Of a DNA stretch of 12,254 nucleotides, positions 1-6,831 are shown piece by piece; position 1 is the first letter of the stretch; every line of letters starts with the position of its first letter. Position numbers and translations under genes: made by a program. The DNA lies in contig JAENWY010000042.1 of the NCBI GenBank assembly GCA_016649775.1, positions 1-12,254 of the forward strand. Direction: 5' to 3'. The notes beneath the pieces are model-generated. The model saw nothing but the letters and a program-made list of their open reading frames with translations, did no database searches and was not told the origin of the DNA. Source of the stretch: Spirochaetaceae bacterium (GTDB lineage Bacteria > Spirochaetota > Spirochaetia > Sphaerochaetales > Sphaerochaetaceae).

Positions 1-10
1 TATGTTAAAC

Positions 11-27
11 TATGATTGTCAGACAAT
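11..27 (+). promoter_or_regulatory. Operator and -10 region of the sugar-acid operon
   Basis: A perfect 13-bp palindrome ATTGTCAGACAAT occupies 15-27. TATGAT at 11-16 is a plausible -10 hexamer overlapping its left edge; any -35 lies left of the window. The same palindrome core sits at the promoter of the GntR gene (6727-6743), again overlapping the -10 and start region. The core fits the general TNGTNNNACNA form of FadR-subfamily operators. I infer repression by the local GntR protein, relieved by a pathway metabolite. Confidence 0.75.
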
Positions 28-58
28 TTATGACGTAATACTTTAGGAGGTATTTATT

Positions 59-1324
59 ATGAAATTTAAAAAGTTTTTAGTTGGGGTTGCATTACTTAGC
101 ATATCTTTAATTAGTTTAAGTGCAGCAGGAACATCAGAAACCAGTAAAGGGGCTAAAAGTGATGGAGGTACTACTATCAATTTTAGATACTGGGCAGATA
201 ACACAGATTATTCTCAGTTAATGCAAGATATCATTGCAAAGTTTAATGCAGAAAACAAAGGAGAGATTACTGTAGTAGGTGAAGAAAGTCCTTGGGACGG
301 TGGAGCTTATTCAGAAAATCTATTTAATGTAGTAATGGGTGGTGGTGATGTAGATTGTGCTACTTGGAAATTAACTTCTACACCATTATTCATGAATAAT
401 AATTTACTTGCAGATTTAACTCCATTTATTGATAAATGGGATATGAAAAATGAAATTGACGATAACATGTATAATGTTATGCGTTTAGCAAGCAGTACTG
501 ATGATATTTATGTAATGCCTTGGAACGTTCAAGTACTATATGTTTATTATAGACCTTCTATATTTAAAAAAGCAGGAGTAAAAGTTCCAACTACTTATGC
601 AGAGTTCTTAGACTGTATTGAAAAATGTACTATGGATATAGATGGTGATGGAACTACTGATATTTATGGTTATGGAATGCGTGGAGCTAAAGGTGGTCAA
701 GAACCTTGGGGTAGTTTCATATATGCAAATGGTGGATCTTTTAAAGATTTAACTAGTGCAGCTTCTATTAAAGGAATGCAAGACTTTATAGATATTTATC
801 AAAAGGGATATGTTCCTCCAACAGCACCTAGTGATGGGTTTAGTGAAATTATATCAAATTTTAAATCAGGTTTAACAGCAATGACAATTCACCATACAGG
901 TTCATCTATTGGCATGGAAGAACAATTTGGTGATGATGTATCAGCTTTCCCTTTTCCTAAAGGTAAAGGACAATGGACAAGTATGGGTGATACAGAAACT
1001 GTTATTTTTGAATCTTGTAAAAACAAAGAAGCTGCATTTAAATGGGTTTCCTATTTAGCAGCTGGTGCAGGACAGGAAATGTGGTGTAAAGGTACTGGTA
1101 ATGTACCTGTAGCAAAGAGTGTAGCTAGTGATGAATTCTTCCAAAACAATAGATTTATGAAGGCTTCAATTGATAGTCAAAGTTATGCAGGTATTCTTCC
1201 TATCTTAGATACAACTACAGAATGGGTATCAACAATATGGCCTAACACTGTTGCTCAAGCTCTTGAAAATTCAATTTCAGCAAAAAAATGTATGGAAGAG
1301 TTAAATTCAGGTCTTTATAGATAA
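59..1324 (+). CDS. ABC transporter sugar-binding protein (family 1 / MalE-like)
   Basis: This is the extracytoplasmic solute-binding protein of a carbohydrate ABC importer, delivering ligand to the two permeases downstream. Its 421 residues are the usual length for the family. Residues 1-22 form a signal peptide (Lys-rich start, hydrophobic core, then LSAAG). There is no cysteine at the cleavage zone, so signal peptidase I processing is more likely than lipidation. An acidic DIDGDGTTD loop (193-201) resembles the Ca-binding-like loop common in MalE-type proteins. The start is set by AGGAGG at 45-50, eight bases before the ATG. It is first in an operon with a dehydratase, an aldolase and an SDR, so the ligand is probably a sugar acid or sugar; the sequence alone does not give the ligand. 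Confidence 0.9.
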   Translation: MKFKKFLVGVALLSISLISLSAAGTSETSKGAKSDGGTTINFRYWADNTDYSQLMQDIIAKFNAENKGEITVVGEESPWDGGAYSENLFNVVMGGGDVDCATWKLTSTPLFMNNNLLADLTPFIDKWDMKNEIDDNMYNVMRLASSTDDIYVMPWNVQVLYVYYRPSIFKKAGVKVPTTYAEFLDCIEKCTMDIDGDGTTDIYGYGMRGAKGGQEPWGSFIYANGGSFKDLTSAASIKGMQDFIDIYQKGYVPPTAPSDGFSEIISNFKSGLTAMTIHHTGSSIGMEEQFGDDVSAFPFPKGKGQWTSMGDTETVIFESCKNKEAAFKWVSYLAAGAGQEMWCKGTGNVPVAKSVASDEFFQNNRFMKASIDSQSYAGILPILDTTTEWVSTIWPNTVAQALENSISAKKCMEELNSGLYR

Positions 1325-1339
1325 CGAATCCTTTTAGTA

Positions 1340-1382
1340 ATTTATTTAGGCAGCCTAGGACGGACTAGGTTGCCTAATAAAT
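1340..1382 (+). promoter_or_regulatory. Intercistronic stem-loop between binding protein and permease
   Basis: AGGCAGCCTAG (1348-1358) pairs with CTAGGTTGCCT (1365-1375), with one G-U pair and a 6-base loop. An outer A/T stem with one bulged T extends it to 1340-1382. No U-tract follows; instead the RBS of the permease (AGGAG, 1383-1387) starts right after it. In many ABC operons such a hairpin protects the binding-protein mRNA or reduces read-through, giving more binding protein than permease. That role is inferred here. Confidence 0.7.
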
Positions 1383-1392
1383 AGGAGATTAC

Positions 1393-2265
1393 ATGTTAGA
1401 TAAGAAAAAAATAACTCCATATTTGTTACTCACTCCCGCTTTGTTAATAATGTTATTAGTTGTACTAATACCAGTATTAAGAGCCTTAATGATGAGTTTC
1501 ATGAACTATGATTTAAGGAGACCAAAGGATATTGGATTTATTGGTTTAATGAATTATATAACGTTATTTAAAGATAGATTATTTTGGTTAGCTTTATTGA
1601 AAACGGTTATTTGGGTAGGCGTAGGTGTATTCTTTCAATTCTTTTTTGGTTTTATTTTAGCACTATTATTAAATAGGCCATTTAGAGCAAGAGGGATAGT
1701 TCGAGCCGTTAGTATGATTCCTTGGGTAACACCAGGTGTATTAATAGGGTTGATGTGGCGTTGGATTTATGATGGAAACTTTGGTGTATTAAATGATTTA
1801 CTTATGAAAATTGGACTGATTAATAAAAATATACCATTTTTATCGCAAACCAGTACTGCTTTTCCAAGTGTTATTGTTACCATTATTTGGCAAGGTATTC
1901 CTTTTTTTGCATTGATGCTTTTAGCAGGTCTCCAAGGAGTTCCTAATGAATTATATGAAGCTGCACAAATGGATGGAGCTGGTTGGGCTACAAAATTATT
2001 TAAAATAACAATTCCTAGTATGAAGAATACAATTAGTGTAACAGTCTTATTAAGAATCATTTGGGTAGCTAACTCTGTTGATGTAATATTTAATATGAGT
2101 GGTGGTGGTCCTGCTTATTCAACACAGACTTTAAGCGTTTATATTTATAATAAAGGTAATGCTTTAGATCTAGGCTATGCTTCAAGTATGGCTATAGTAA
2201 TGGCAATACTATTATCATTTATTGCTATTCCATATATTAAATCGACATTCAGGAGTAAGGTATAA
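1393..2265 (+). CDS. ABC transporter permease, MalF/UgpA-like
   Basis: This is the first inner-membrane permease of the importer. Its 290 residues are typical of MalF/UgpA/MsmF-type subunits that lack the large MalF periplasmic insert. The N-terminal hydrophobic segment (about 10-35) is followed by further membrane segments, about six in all. The cytoplasmic EAA loop, which docks the ATPase, reads EAAQMDGAG and starts at residue 189, followed by the expected I-x-x-P at its end. The RBS AGGAG (1383-1387) lies five bases before the ATG. The stop codon overlaps the next ATG by one base (TAATG), suggesting coupled translation with the second permease. Confidence 0.92.
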   Translation: MLDKKKITPYLLLTPALLIMLLVVLIPVLRALMMSFMNYDLRRPKDIGFIGLMNYITLFKDRLFWLALLKTVIWVGVGVFFQFFFGFILALLLNRPFRARGIVRAVSMIPWVTPGVLIGLMWRWIYDGNFGVLNDLLMKIGLINKNIPFLSQTSTAFPSVIVTIIWQGIPFFALMLLAGLQGVPNELYEAAQMDGAGWATKLFKITIPSMKNTISVTVLLRIIWVANSVDVIFNMSGGGPAYSTQTLSVYIYNKGNALDLGYASSMAIVMAILLSFIAIPYIKSTFRSKV

Positions 2266-3098
2266 TGAAAAAAAATAATATATTTAAAAAAATTTTAACT
2301 CTATATATACCGTTATTGATATTGTTAGTATTTATTCTCTTTCCATTCTATTGGACTTTTATAACTTCAATAAAAGTAGAGAGTGAATTATATGGACAAG
2401 CAACTTATTGGCCTAAAAGTGTAACCTTTGATGCTTATCATAAGCTATTTACAACGACAATTAATTTCTTCGATTCAATGAAAAATAGTTTCATTGTTGC
2501 CACAGAAACTACAGTTGTATCTCTTTTTGTATCAACCTTAGCAGCTTATGCTTTTTCGAGATATAAATTTAAAGGAAGAGCTCCTTTAATGGGATTATTT
2601 TTATGTAATAACATGTTTCCAACAGTTTTATTATTGCTTCCTTTATACGCAATTATGAGGAAACTTGGATTATTATATACACACATTTCTCTAGTGCTAT
2701 CTTATACTACTTTTACAATTCCTTTTTCAATTTGGTTACTAAATGGATTTATAAATGATCTTCCATTGACTCTTGAAGAAGCTGCCATGATTGATGGTTG
2801 TAGTAGAGGAAAAGCCTTTATGAAGATAATTATTCCAATTTTAGGGCCATGTTTGGTATCGACAGGAGTTTATATATTTATGAATTCTTGGAATGAATAT
2901 ACATTTGCTATGATGTTTACAAATAGCAAAACGAGAACAATTCCAGTTGCACTAAAAAACATGATAGGGCAACTAGGTGTTCAATGGGATTTATTAACAG
3001 CAGGTGGTATTTTAACAATAATCCCTGTATGTATAATGTTTTTCTTTGCTCAGAAACGATTGGTATCAGGTCTTACAGCTGGTGCAGTAAAAGGATAA
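2265..3098 (+). CDS. ABC transporter permease, MalG/UgpE-like
   Basis: This is the second inner-membrane permease, expected to pair with the preceding one as a heterodimer. Its 277 residues are typical of the MalG/UgpE group, with about six membrane segments and an N-terminal anchor at about 10-32. The EAA motif (EEAAMIDGCS) runs from about residue 171, followed by I-I-I-P. The start ATG shares its A with the previous stop, and the purine-rich AGGAGTAAGG (2251-2260) in the end of the upstream gene serves as RBS. No ATP-binding subunit follows, so the pair probably works with a multi-use MsmK/UgpC-type ATPase encoded elsewhere. Confidence 0.92.
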   Translation: MKKNNIFKKILTLYIPLLILLVFILFPFYWTFITSIKVESELYGQATYWPKSVTFDAYHKLFTTTINFFDSMKNSFIVATETTVVSLFVSTLAAYAFSRYKFKGRAPLMGLFLCNNMFPTVLLLLPLYAIMRKLGLLYTHISLVLSYTTFTIPFSIWLLNGFINDLPLTLEEAAMIDGCSRGKAFMKIIIPILGPCLVSTGVYIFMNSWNEYTFAMMFTNSKTRTIPVALKNMIGQLGVQWDLLTAGGILTIIPVCIMFFFAQKRLVSGLTAGAVKG

Positions 3099-3110
3099 AA
3101 GAGGTAAATA

Positions 3111-4256
3111 ATGGACAATTCAAAATTGGTTAATTCAAAAATTAGTGATATCAAAACTTATTTGATTGAAACAAAACAAAAAGGTAATTTTAGTGATTCA
3201 ACTAGAAAAGTTGAAACAATCGGATATGTAGTAGTTGAAGTTATTACAGATACAGGATTAAAAGGAATTGGTGTTACCTACCATGAGGTAGGTGGTGAGG
3301 CTATTTGTGAGTTTATTAATAAATCCATAGGCCATTTACTAATAGGCTCTTCTCCTCTTGAAACAGAAGCTTTATATGATGAAGTCTTTGCTTATATGAG
3401 AGGAGTTGGTAGAAAAGGTTTAGCCTTTTGTGCCTACAGCGCAATTGATATTGCTCTTTGGGATATTAAAGGTAAAATATTTAATCTACCTGTTTATAAA
3501 TTACTAGGTGGCAAAAGGGTTACTATTCCTTGTTATGCTAGTGGTGGTTGGGTTTCATATTCAACAGAAGAATTAGTCGCAGAAGCTCAGGAAATGGTAG
3601 CGGCTGGGTTTAAAACTATTAAAATCAAAATTGGTTTTGATGGTGGTAAGAATCCCAATGAAGATTCAAAGAGAATACATGCAGTTGCTGAAGCAATTGG
3701 TCCTGATATTGGAATCATGATTGATGCTAATAATGCATTCACATCTTCTACTGCGTTAAGACTTGCCTATAAACTTCAAGATTTGAATATTGTATTCTTT
3801 GAAGAACCTGTATTTGCTGATGACCTTCCTGGATTAGCAAGATTTAGAGCTGCTAATATACTCCCTTGTGCATCAGGCGAACATGAATATACTAGATTTG
3901 GTGCTAGAGATTTAATTGTTAATAAATGTATTGATTTTCTTCAATCTGATATTACCCGTTGTGGTGGATTCACTGAGGCTAGAAAAATGTTAGCAATTGC
4001 ACAAGCTTATAATATTGCATATGCACCTCATGGATTTGATTTAATTCATGCTCATTTATTATCTGCTTTCTCTAATGGGGTTTATCTTGAGAGTTTGTTT
4101 ATGTTTAATGAATTAGTAGAAAAAACTTTTACTAATGCACCAAAACCAGTAGATGGTAATTTAACTATTCCCGATAGACCTGGTTTAGGATTAACTCTTA
4201 ATTATGACAATTTAACATATTATGGGTCTGTTGAAAAAAGAGGTACTAATGAATAA
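3111..4256 (+). CDS. Enolase-superfamily acid-sugar dehydratase (mandelate racemase subgroup)
   Basis: Members of this group remove the alpha-proton of a sugar acid and eliminate water to give a 2-keto-3-deoxy acid, using Mg2+. The 381 residues match the family, with an N-terminal capping domain and then a barrel. The catalytic set is complete: K171-I-K173 (base on one face), metal ligands D205 (DANNA), E231 (FEEP) and E257 (SGEHEY), and the D280/H307 dyad (QSDITRCGG and PHGFD). This combination is that of mandelate racemase-type dehydratases such as rhamnonate, fuconate, galactarate or talarate dehydratase. I cannot choose the substrate. The RBS AAAAGAGG (3097-3104) lies six bases before the ATG. 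It sits between the permease and an aldolase that would use its product. Confidence 0.88.
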   Translation: MDNSKLVNSKISDIKTYLIETKQKGNFSDSTRKVETIGYVVVEVITDTGLKGIGVTYHEVGGEAICEFINKSIGHLLIGSSPLETEALYDEVFAYMRGVGRKGLAFCAYSAIDIALWDIKGKIFNLPVYKLLGGKRVTIPCYASGGWVSYSTEELVAEAQEMVAAGFKTIKIKIGFDGGKNPNEDSKRIHAVAEAIGPDIGIMIDANNAFTSSTALRLAYKLQDLNIVFFEEPVFADDLPGLARFRAANILPCASGEHEYTRFGARDLIVNKCIDFLQSDITRCGGFTEARKMLAIAQAYNIAYAPHGFDLIHAHLLSAFSNGVYLESLFMFNELVEKTFTNAPKPVDGNLTIPDRPGLGLTLNYDNLTYYGSVEKRGTNE

Positions 4257-5127
4257 AGTATTAAATAAAGAAGGTATTTATTCAGCTTTAATAACCCCTT
4301 ATGATAGTGATGGTGAGGTAAGTATTAAATCTCTTATTGATATTATCAACTATGAGAAGGATTTAGGAGTTGAAGGATTTTATTGTTGTGGCTCATCAGG
4401 TGAAGGCTTATTATTAAGTGATGCTGAAAGAATGAAGATAGTTGAAGCTGTTGCTGAATATGCAGAATCTTTACCCTATATTGTTCACACTGGCGCTCTA
4501 TCTACAAGAAGTTCAATAAAATTGAGTAAACATGCACAAGAGCATGGAGCCGTAGCCGTTTCTATGATTCCACCAATTTACTATAAGTATACTCAACAAG
4601 AGATTGAAAAAAACTATTTAAACGTGGCTGATAAAATTGACATTGGAATGATTGTTTATAATATTCCTCAGTTTACAAATATTTCATTTAATCAAAACTC
4701 TCCTCTATTAAAAGATGATAGAATTATTGGAATTAAAAATACTTCTAATAATTTATATGAATTAGAAAGAATGAAAAAGGCCTACCCTGATAAAATATTA
4801 TTTAATGGTTTTGATGAAATTTATTATAGTAGCTTAGCAGCAGGAGCTACTGCTACTATAGGAACTACCATAAATATTATTCCAAATATTTATAAGAAAA
4901 TTAGAGAAAACTTTAAAACTGGAAATGTAAAAGAAGCCCAGTATTATCAAACAAAGGCAAATGATTTTATTGAAGCACTTGTTAATAATAGTGTATTTCC
5001 AGCTACAAAGTATTGTTTAGACTTACTAGGCTTTATGGCTGGTCCTTGTAGAGAACCTTTTAGCCCTTTAACAACTAAACAAAAAGAAGATGTAAAAATA
5101 GCTTTAGATAAAGTAAAGGAAATTTAA
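4249..5127 (+). CDS. Aldolase of the N-acetylneuraminate lyase / DHDPS family
   Basis: This is a class I pyruvate-dependent aldolase, using a lysine Schiff base in a (beta/alpha)8 barrel. The 292-residue product from 4249 is the family's normal length. An ATG at 4222 lies in frame but inside the upstream gene and has no RBS; AAGAGG (4238-4243) is five bases before 4249, and that ATG overlaps the dehydratase stop (ATGAATAA). Numbered from there, the carboxylate-binding motif CGSSGEG is 47-53, the catalytic tyrosine is Y137 (VYNIP) and the Schiff-base lysine is K163 (GIKNT). GSSGE, YNIP, the later FNGFDEI and the C-terminal CREPFSP look more like NanA than like DapA or bacterial KDG aldolases. 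With no nanE or nanK nearby, I infer cleavage of a 2-keto-3-deoxy acid to pyruvate plus an aldehyde. A true sialate lyase is possible but less supported. Confidence 0.85.
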   Translation: MNKVLNKEGIYSALITPYDSDGEVSIKSLIDIINYEKDLGVEGFYCCGSSGEGLLLSDAERMKIVEAVAEYAESLPYIVHTGALSTRSSIKLSKHAQEHGAVAVSMIPPIYYKYTQQEIEKNYLNVADKIDIGMIVYNIPQFTNISFNQNSPLLKDDRIIGIKNTSNNLYELERMKKAYPDKILFNGFDEIYYSSLAAGATATIGTTINIIPNIYKKIRENFKTGNVKEAQYYQTKANDFIEALVNNSVFPATKYCLDLLGFMAGPCREPFSPLTTKQKEDVKIALDKVKEI

Positions 5128-5128
5128 T

Positions 5129-5962
5129 ATGATTAAAAAAGATATTTTTGATGTTAGTAACCGGGTAGTAGTAATTACCGGTGGTATGGGACAAATTGGT
5201 GCTGAATTTGTTAAAGAATTCTTTAATAGAAAAGCTAAAGTAGTAGTATTATCAAGATCGGCATCTAAGGAAAAAGCTTTAAAAGTTTTTGGTAGTGAAA
5301 TAGTCGAGAGTCCTAATTTTATGGTATCAAAAGTTGATATCTCTAATAAAGTGAGTATTAATAATGCTTTTGATTTAATAGAGAATGAATGGGGTTGTCC
5401 AGATATTCTTATTAATAATGCAGGAATTGATACACAACCAACAGCCCCTCCTGAAGTTTCAGGACCCTTTGAAGATTTTCCTGAAGAAGTATTTAGAGAA
5501 GTTGTTGAAACAAATTTAACAGGAACATTCTTAATGATTCAAGCTTTTGGAAAAAGACTTGTTGGAAATAATAAACCAGGATCAATCATTAATGTAGGAT
5601 CTATATATGGTATGGTAAGTCCTGTTCAGGATATATATGCATATAAGGAAGAAATGACTGGTGTAGCCTTTGTTAAACCTGTTGCCTATTGTGCTGCTAA
5701 GAGTGGTATATATAATTTAACTCGTTATTGTGCAACCTATTGGGGTAAAAAGAATATTAGAGTTAATGCATTAACTCCTTCTGGTGTATGGAGAGAGAAT
5801 CAAGATGAATTTTTTCATGCAAATTATGAAAGTCGTATTCCAATTGGAAGAATGGCTCAAGCCGATGAATATAATGGAGCTGTAATTTTTTTAGCTTCTG
5901 ATGCTTCTAAGTATATGACCGGCTCAAATTTGATTGTTGATGGTGGCTGGACTGCCTGGTAA
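5129..5962 (+). CDS. SDR-family NAD(P)-dependent oxidoreductase
   Basis: This is a classical short-chain dehydrogenase with a Rossmann fold. The cofactor motif TGGMGQIG is at 17-24, NNAG at 96-99, and the catalytic tetrad is N129, S158, Y187 and K191. The C-terminal IVDGGW is the usual family ending. The 277 residues are slightly long because 28 residues separate S158 from Y187, about twice the usual number. The RBS AAAGGA (5115-5120) lies in the end of the aldolase gene, and only one base separates the two genes. As last gene of the operon it probably oxidises or reduces a sugar, sugar acid or 2-keto-3-deoxy acid of the pathway. Direction and cofactor cannot be read from the sequence. Confidence 0.88.
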   Translation: MIKKDIFDVSNRVVVITGGMGQIGAEFVKEFFNRKAKVVVLSRSASKEKALKVFGSEIVESPNFMVSKVDISNKVSINNAFDLIENEWGCPDILINNAGIDTQPTAPPEVSGPFEDFPEEVFREVVETNLTGTFLMIQAFGKRLVGNNKPGSIINVGSIYGMVSPVQDIYAYKEEMTGVAFVKPVAYCAAKSGIYNLTRYCATYWGKKNIRVNALTPSGVWRENQDEFFHANYESRIPIGRMAQADEYNGAVIFLASDASKYMTGSNLIVDGGWTAW

Positions 5963-5974
5963 TAGAAATTTTTC

Positions 5975-6013
5975 AAAAAAATGTAGCACTCTAAAAGAGT
6001 GCTATGTTTTTTT
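5975..6013. terminator. Bidirectional rho-independent terminator
   Basis: A 9-bp stem TAGCACTCT/AGAGTGCTA (5984-5992 with 5996-6004) has a 3-base loop and is extended by weaker pairs. It is flanked by seven A (5975-5981) and seven T (6007-6013), so it has a U-tract in both directions. It lies between the convergent SDR and GntR genes and should end both transcripts. Confidence 0.93.
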
Positions 6014-6026
6014 AAAAGATATATGC

Positions 6027-6725
6027 TTAATTATTTTTTGTGTAAGAATGAATTTCTGAATCTGAAACATTTAAGTGATTAATCATATATTTTTGTGCTT
6101 CTTCACTATTTCCTTGCACAATAGCCATGCAAATTGCTCCGTGTTCTTTAACTGTATTTAGAGAATTTTCCTTAAAAGCAATTGATTTTACTCTATATTG
6201 TTTAAGGCCTATATTTAAAAACTGATTCATTTGTATGAAAACCGAATTATGTGACATTTTAAAAATACATGAATGGAATTCCTCATCAAGTTTTGCTAAT
6301 TTTGCAACATTAGCCTCACTCTCAGCAGATACGAAGGAGAGATGAATTTTCATAAGTTCTTCTTTTTCTTTTACTGTTCCATTAATTGAAGCATAAAAGG
6401 CTACATTAGGTTCGATAGATCTCCTAACTTGGTTATATTCTTCTAGCGTAGGTGCGGACTCAATAAACCATTGTTTTAATGATTGATAATCATGAGGTTT
6501 ATTGTCATAGACAAAAGCACCTCTTCCTGCCTTAAGTTCTACAAATCCTTGAGCTTGTAGTTCCATAAGAGCTTCCCTAATGGAGGATCTACTTACACCT
6601 AATAATTCACTTAATTTTGTTTCTGCAGGTAACTTTTCTCCAATTTTATATTCACCCTTTATAATAGAGTCTTTAATAGAGGAAGAAACCTGTTTTGCTA
6701 TTGGTATTTTTGGTTCATTTTTCAT
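6027..6725 (-). CDS. GntR-family transcriptional regulator, FadR subfamily (FCD domain)
   Basis: This is a ligand-responsive DNA-binding repressor, 232 residues from the ATG at 6725. The winged-helix domain is at about 8-73, with the recognition helix in SRSSIREAL (45-53) and the wing RGAFVY (68-73). The helical FCD ligand domain follows, with the metal-binding set D147, H151, H195 and H217 intact. An in-frame TTG at 6770 would add 15 residues, but those codons are the -35, -10 and operator of its own promoter, and the added residues match nothing in the family, so I prefer 6725. The gene is convergent to the catabolic operon and shares its operator sequence, so it is very likely the local, autoregulated repressor responding to a pathway intermediate. 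Confidence 0.9.
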   Translation of the reverse strand: MKNEPKIPIAKQVSSSIKDSIIKGEYKIGEKLPAETKLSELLGVSRSSIREALMELQAQGFVELKAGRGAFVYDNKPHDYQSLKQWFIESAPTLEEYNQVRRSIEPNVAFYASINGTVKEKEELMKIHLSFVSAESEANVAKLAKLDEEFHSCIFKMSHNSVFIQMNQFLNIGLKQYRVKSIAFKENSLNTVKEHGAICMAIVQGNSEEAQKYMINHLNVSDSEIHSYTKNN

Positions 6726-6726
6726 A

Positions 6727-6770
6727 ATATTGTCTGACAATATAATAGCATGATTAACAACAATAGTCAA
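6727..6770 (-). promoter_or_regulatory. Promoter and autoregulatory operator of the GntR gene
   Basis: On the reverse strand, TTGACT (6770-6765) and TATTAT (6747-6742) are spaced by exactly 17 bases. A perfect 17-bp palindrome, ATATTGTC-A-GACAATAT as read on the reverse strand, covers 6743-6727, overlaps the end of the -10 and spans the expected start site near 6735. It contains the core seen at 15-27. Bound repressor would block polymerase directly. The ATG follows one base after the palindrome, so the mRNA leader would be only about ten bases with no Shine-Dalgarno. Confidence 0.85.
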
Positions 6771-6831
6771 AAATAATACGGATATATTGACTAAAGAGAA
6801 TAAAATTATATTTCTAAAATTATAATTAATT

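Noticed and set aside
1767..2060. Reverse-strand open frame inside the first permease
   Set aside because: It is antisense to a well-supported permease and has no family features; it is a shadow.
4222..4248. Upstream ATG at 4222 for the aldolase
   Set aside because: It lies 35 bases inside the dehydratase gene without an RBS; ATG 4249 has AAGAGG at proper spacing and gives the usual family length.
6501..6515. TTGTC-ATA-GACAA inside the GntR coding sequence as a third operator
   Set aside because: The half-sites are separated by three bases instead of one, so the geometry differs from the two promoter sites.
6726..6770. Longer GntR start at TTG 6770
   Set aside because: These codons coincide with the -35, -10 and operator of the gene's promoter, have no RBS, and would add residues before the normal family start.
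6803..6830. AATTATA/TATAATT inverted pair between the membrane-protein and GntR genes as a terminator
   Set aside because: It is a short all-A/T stem without a proper U-tract, expected by chance in this composition.
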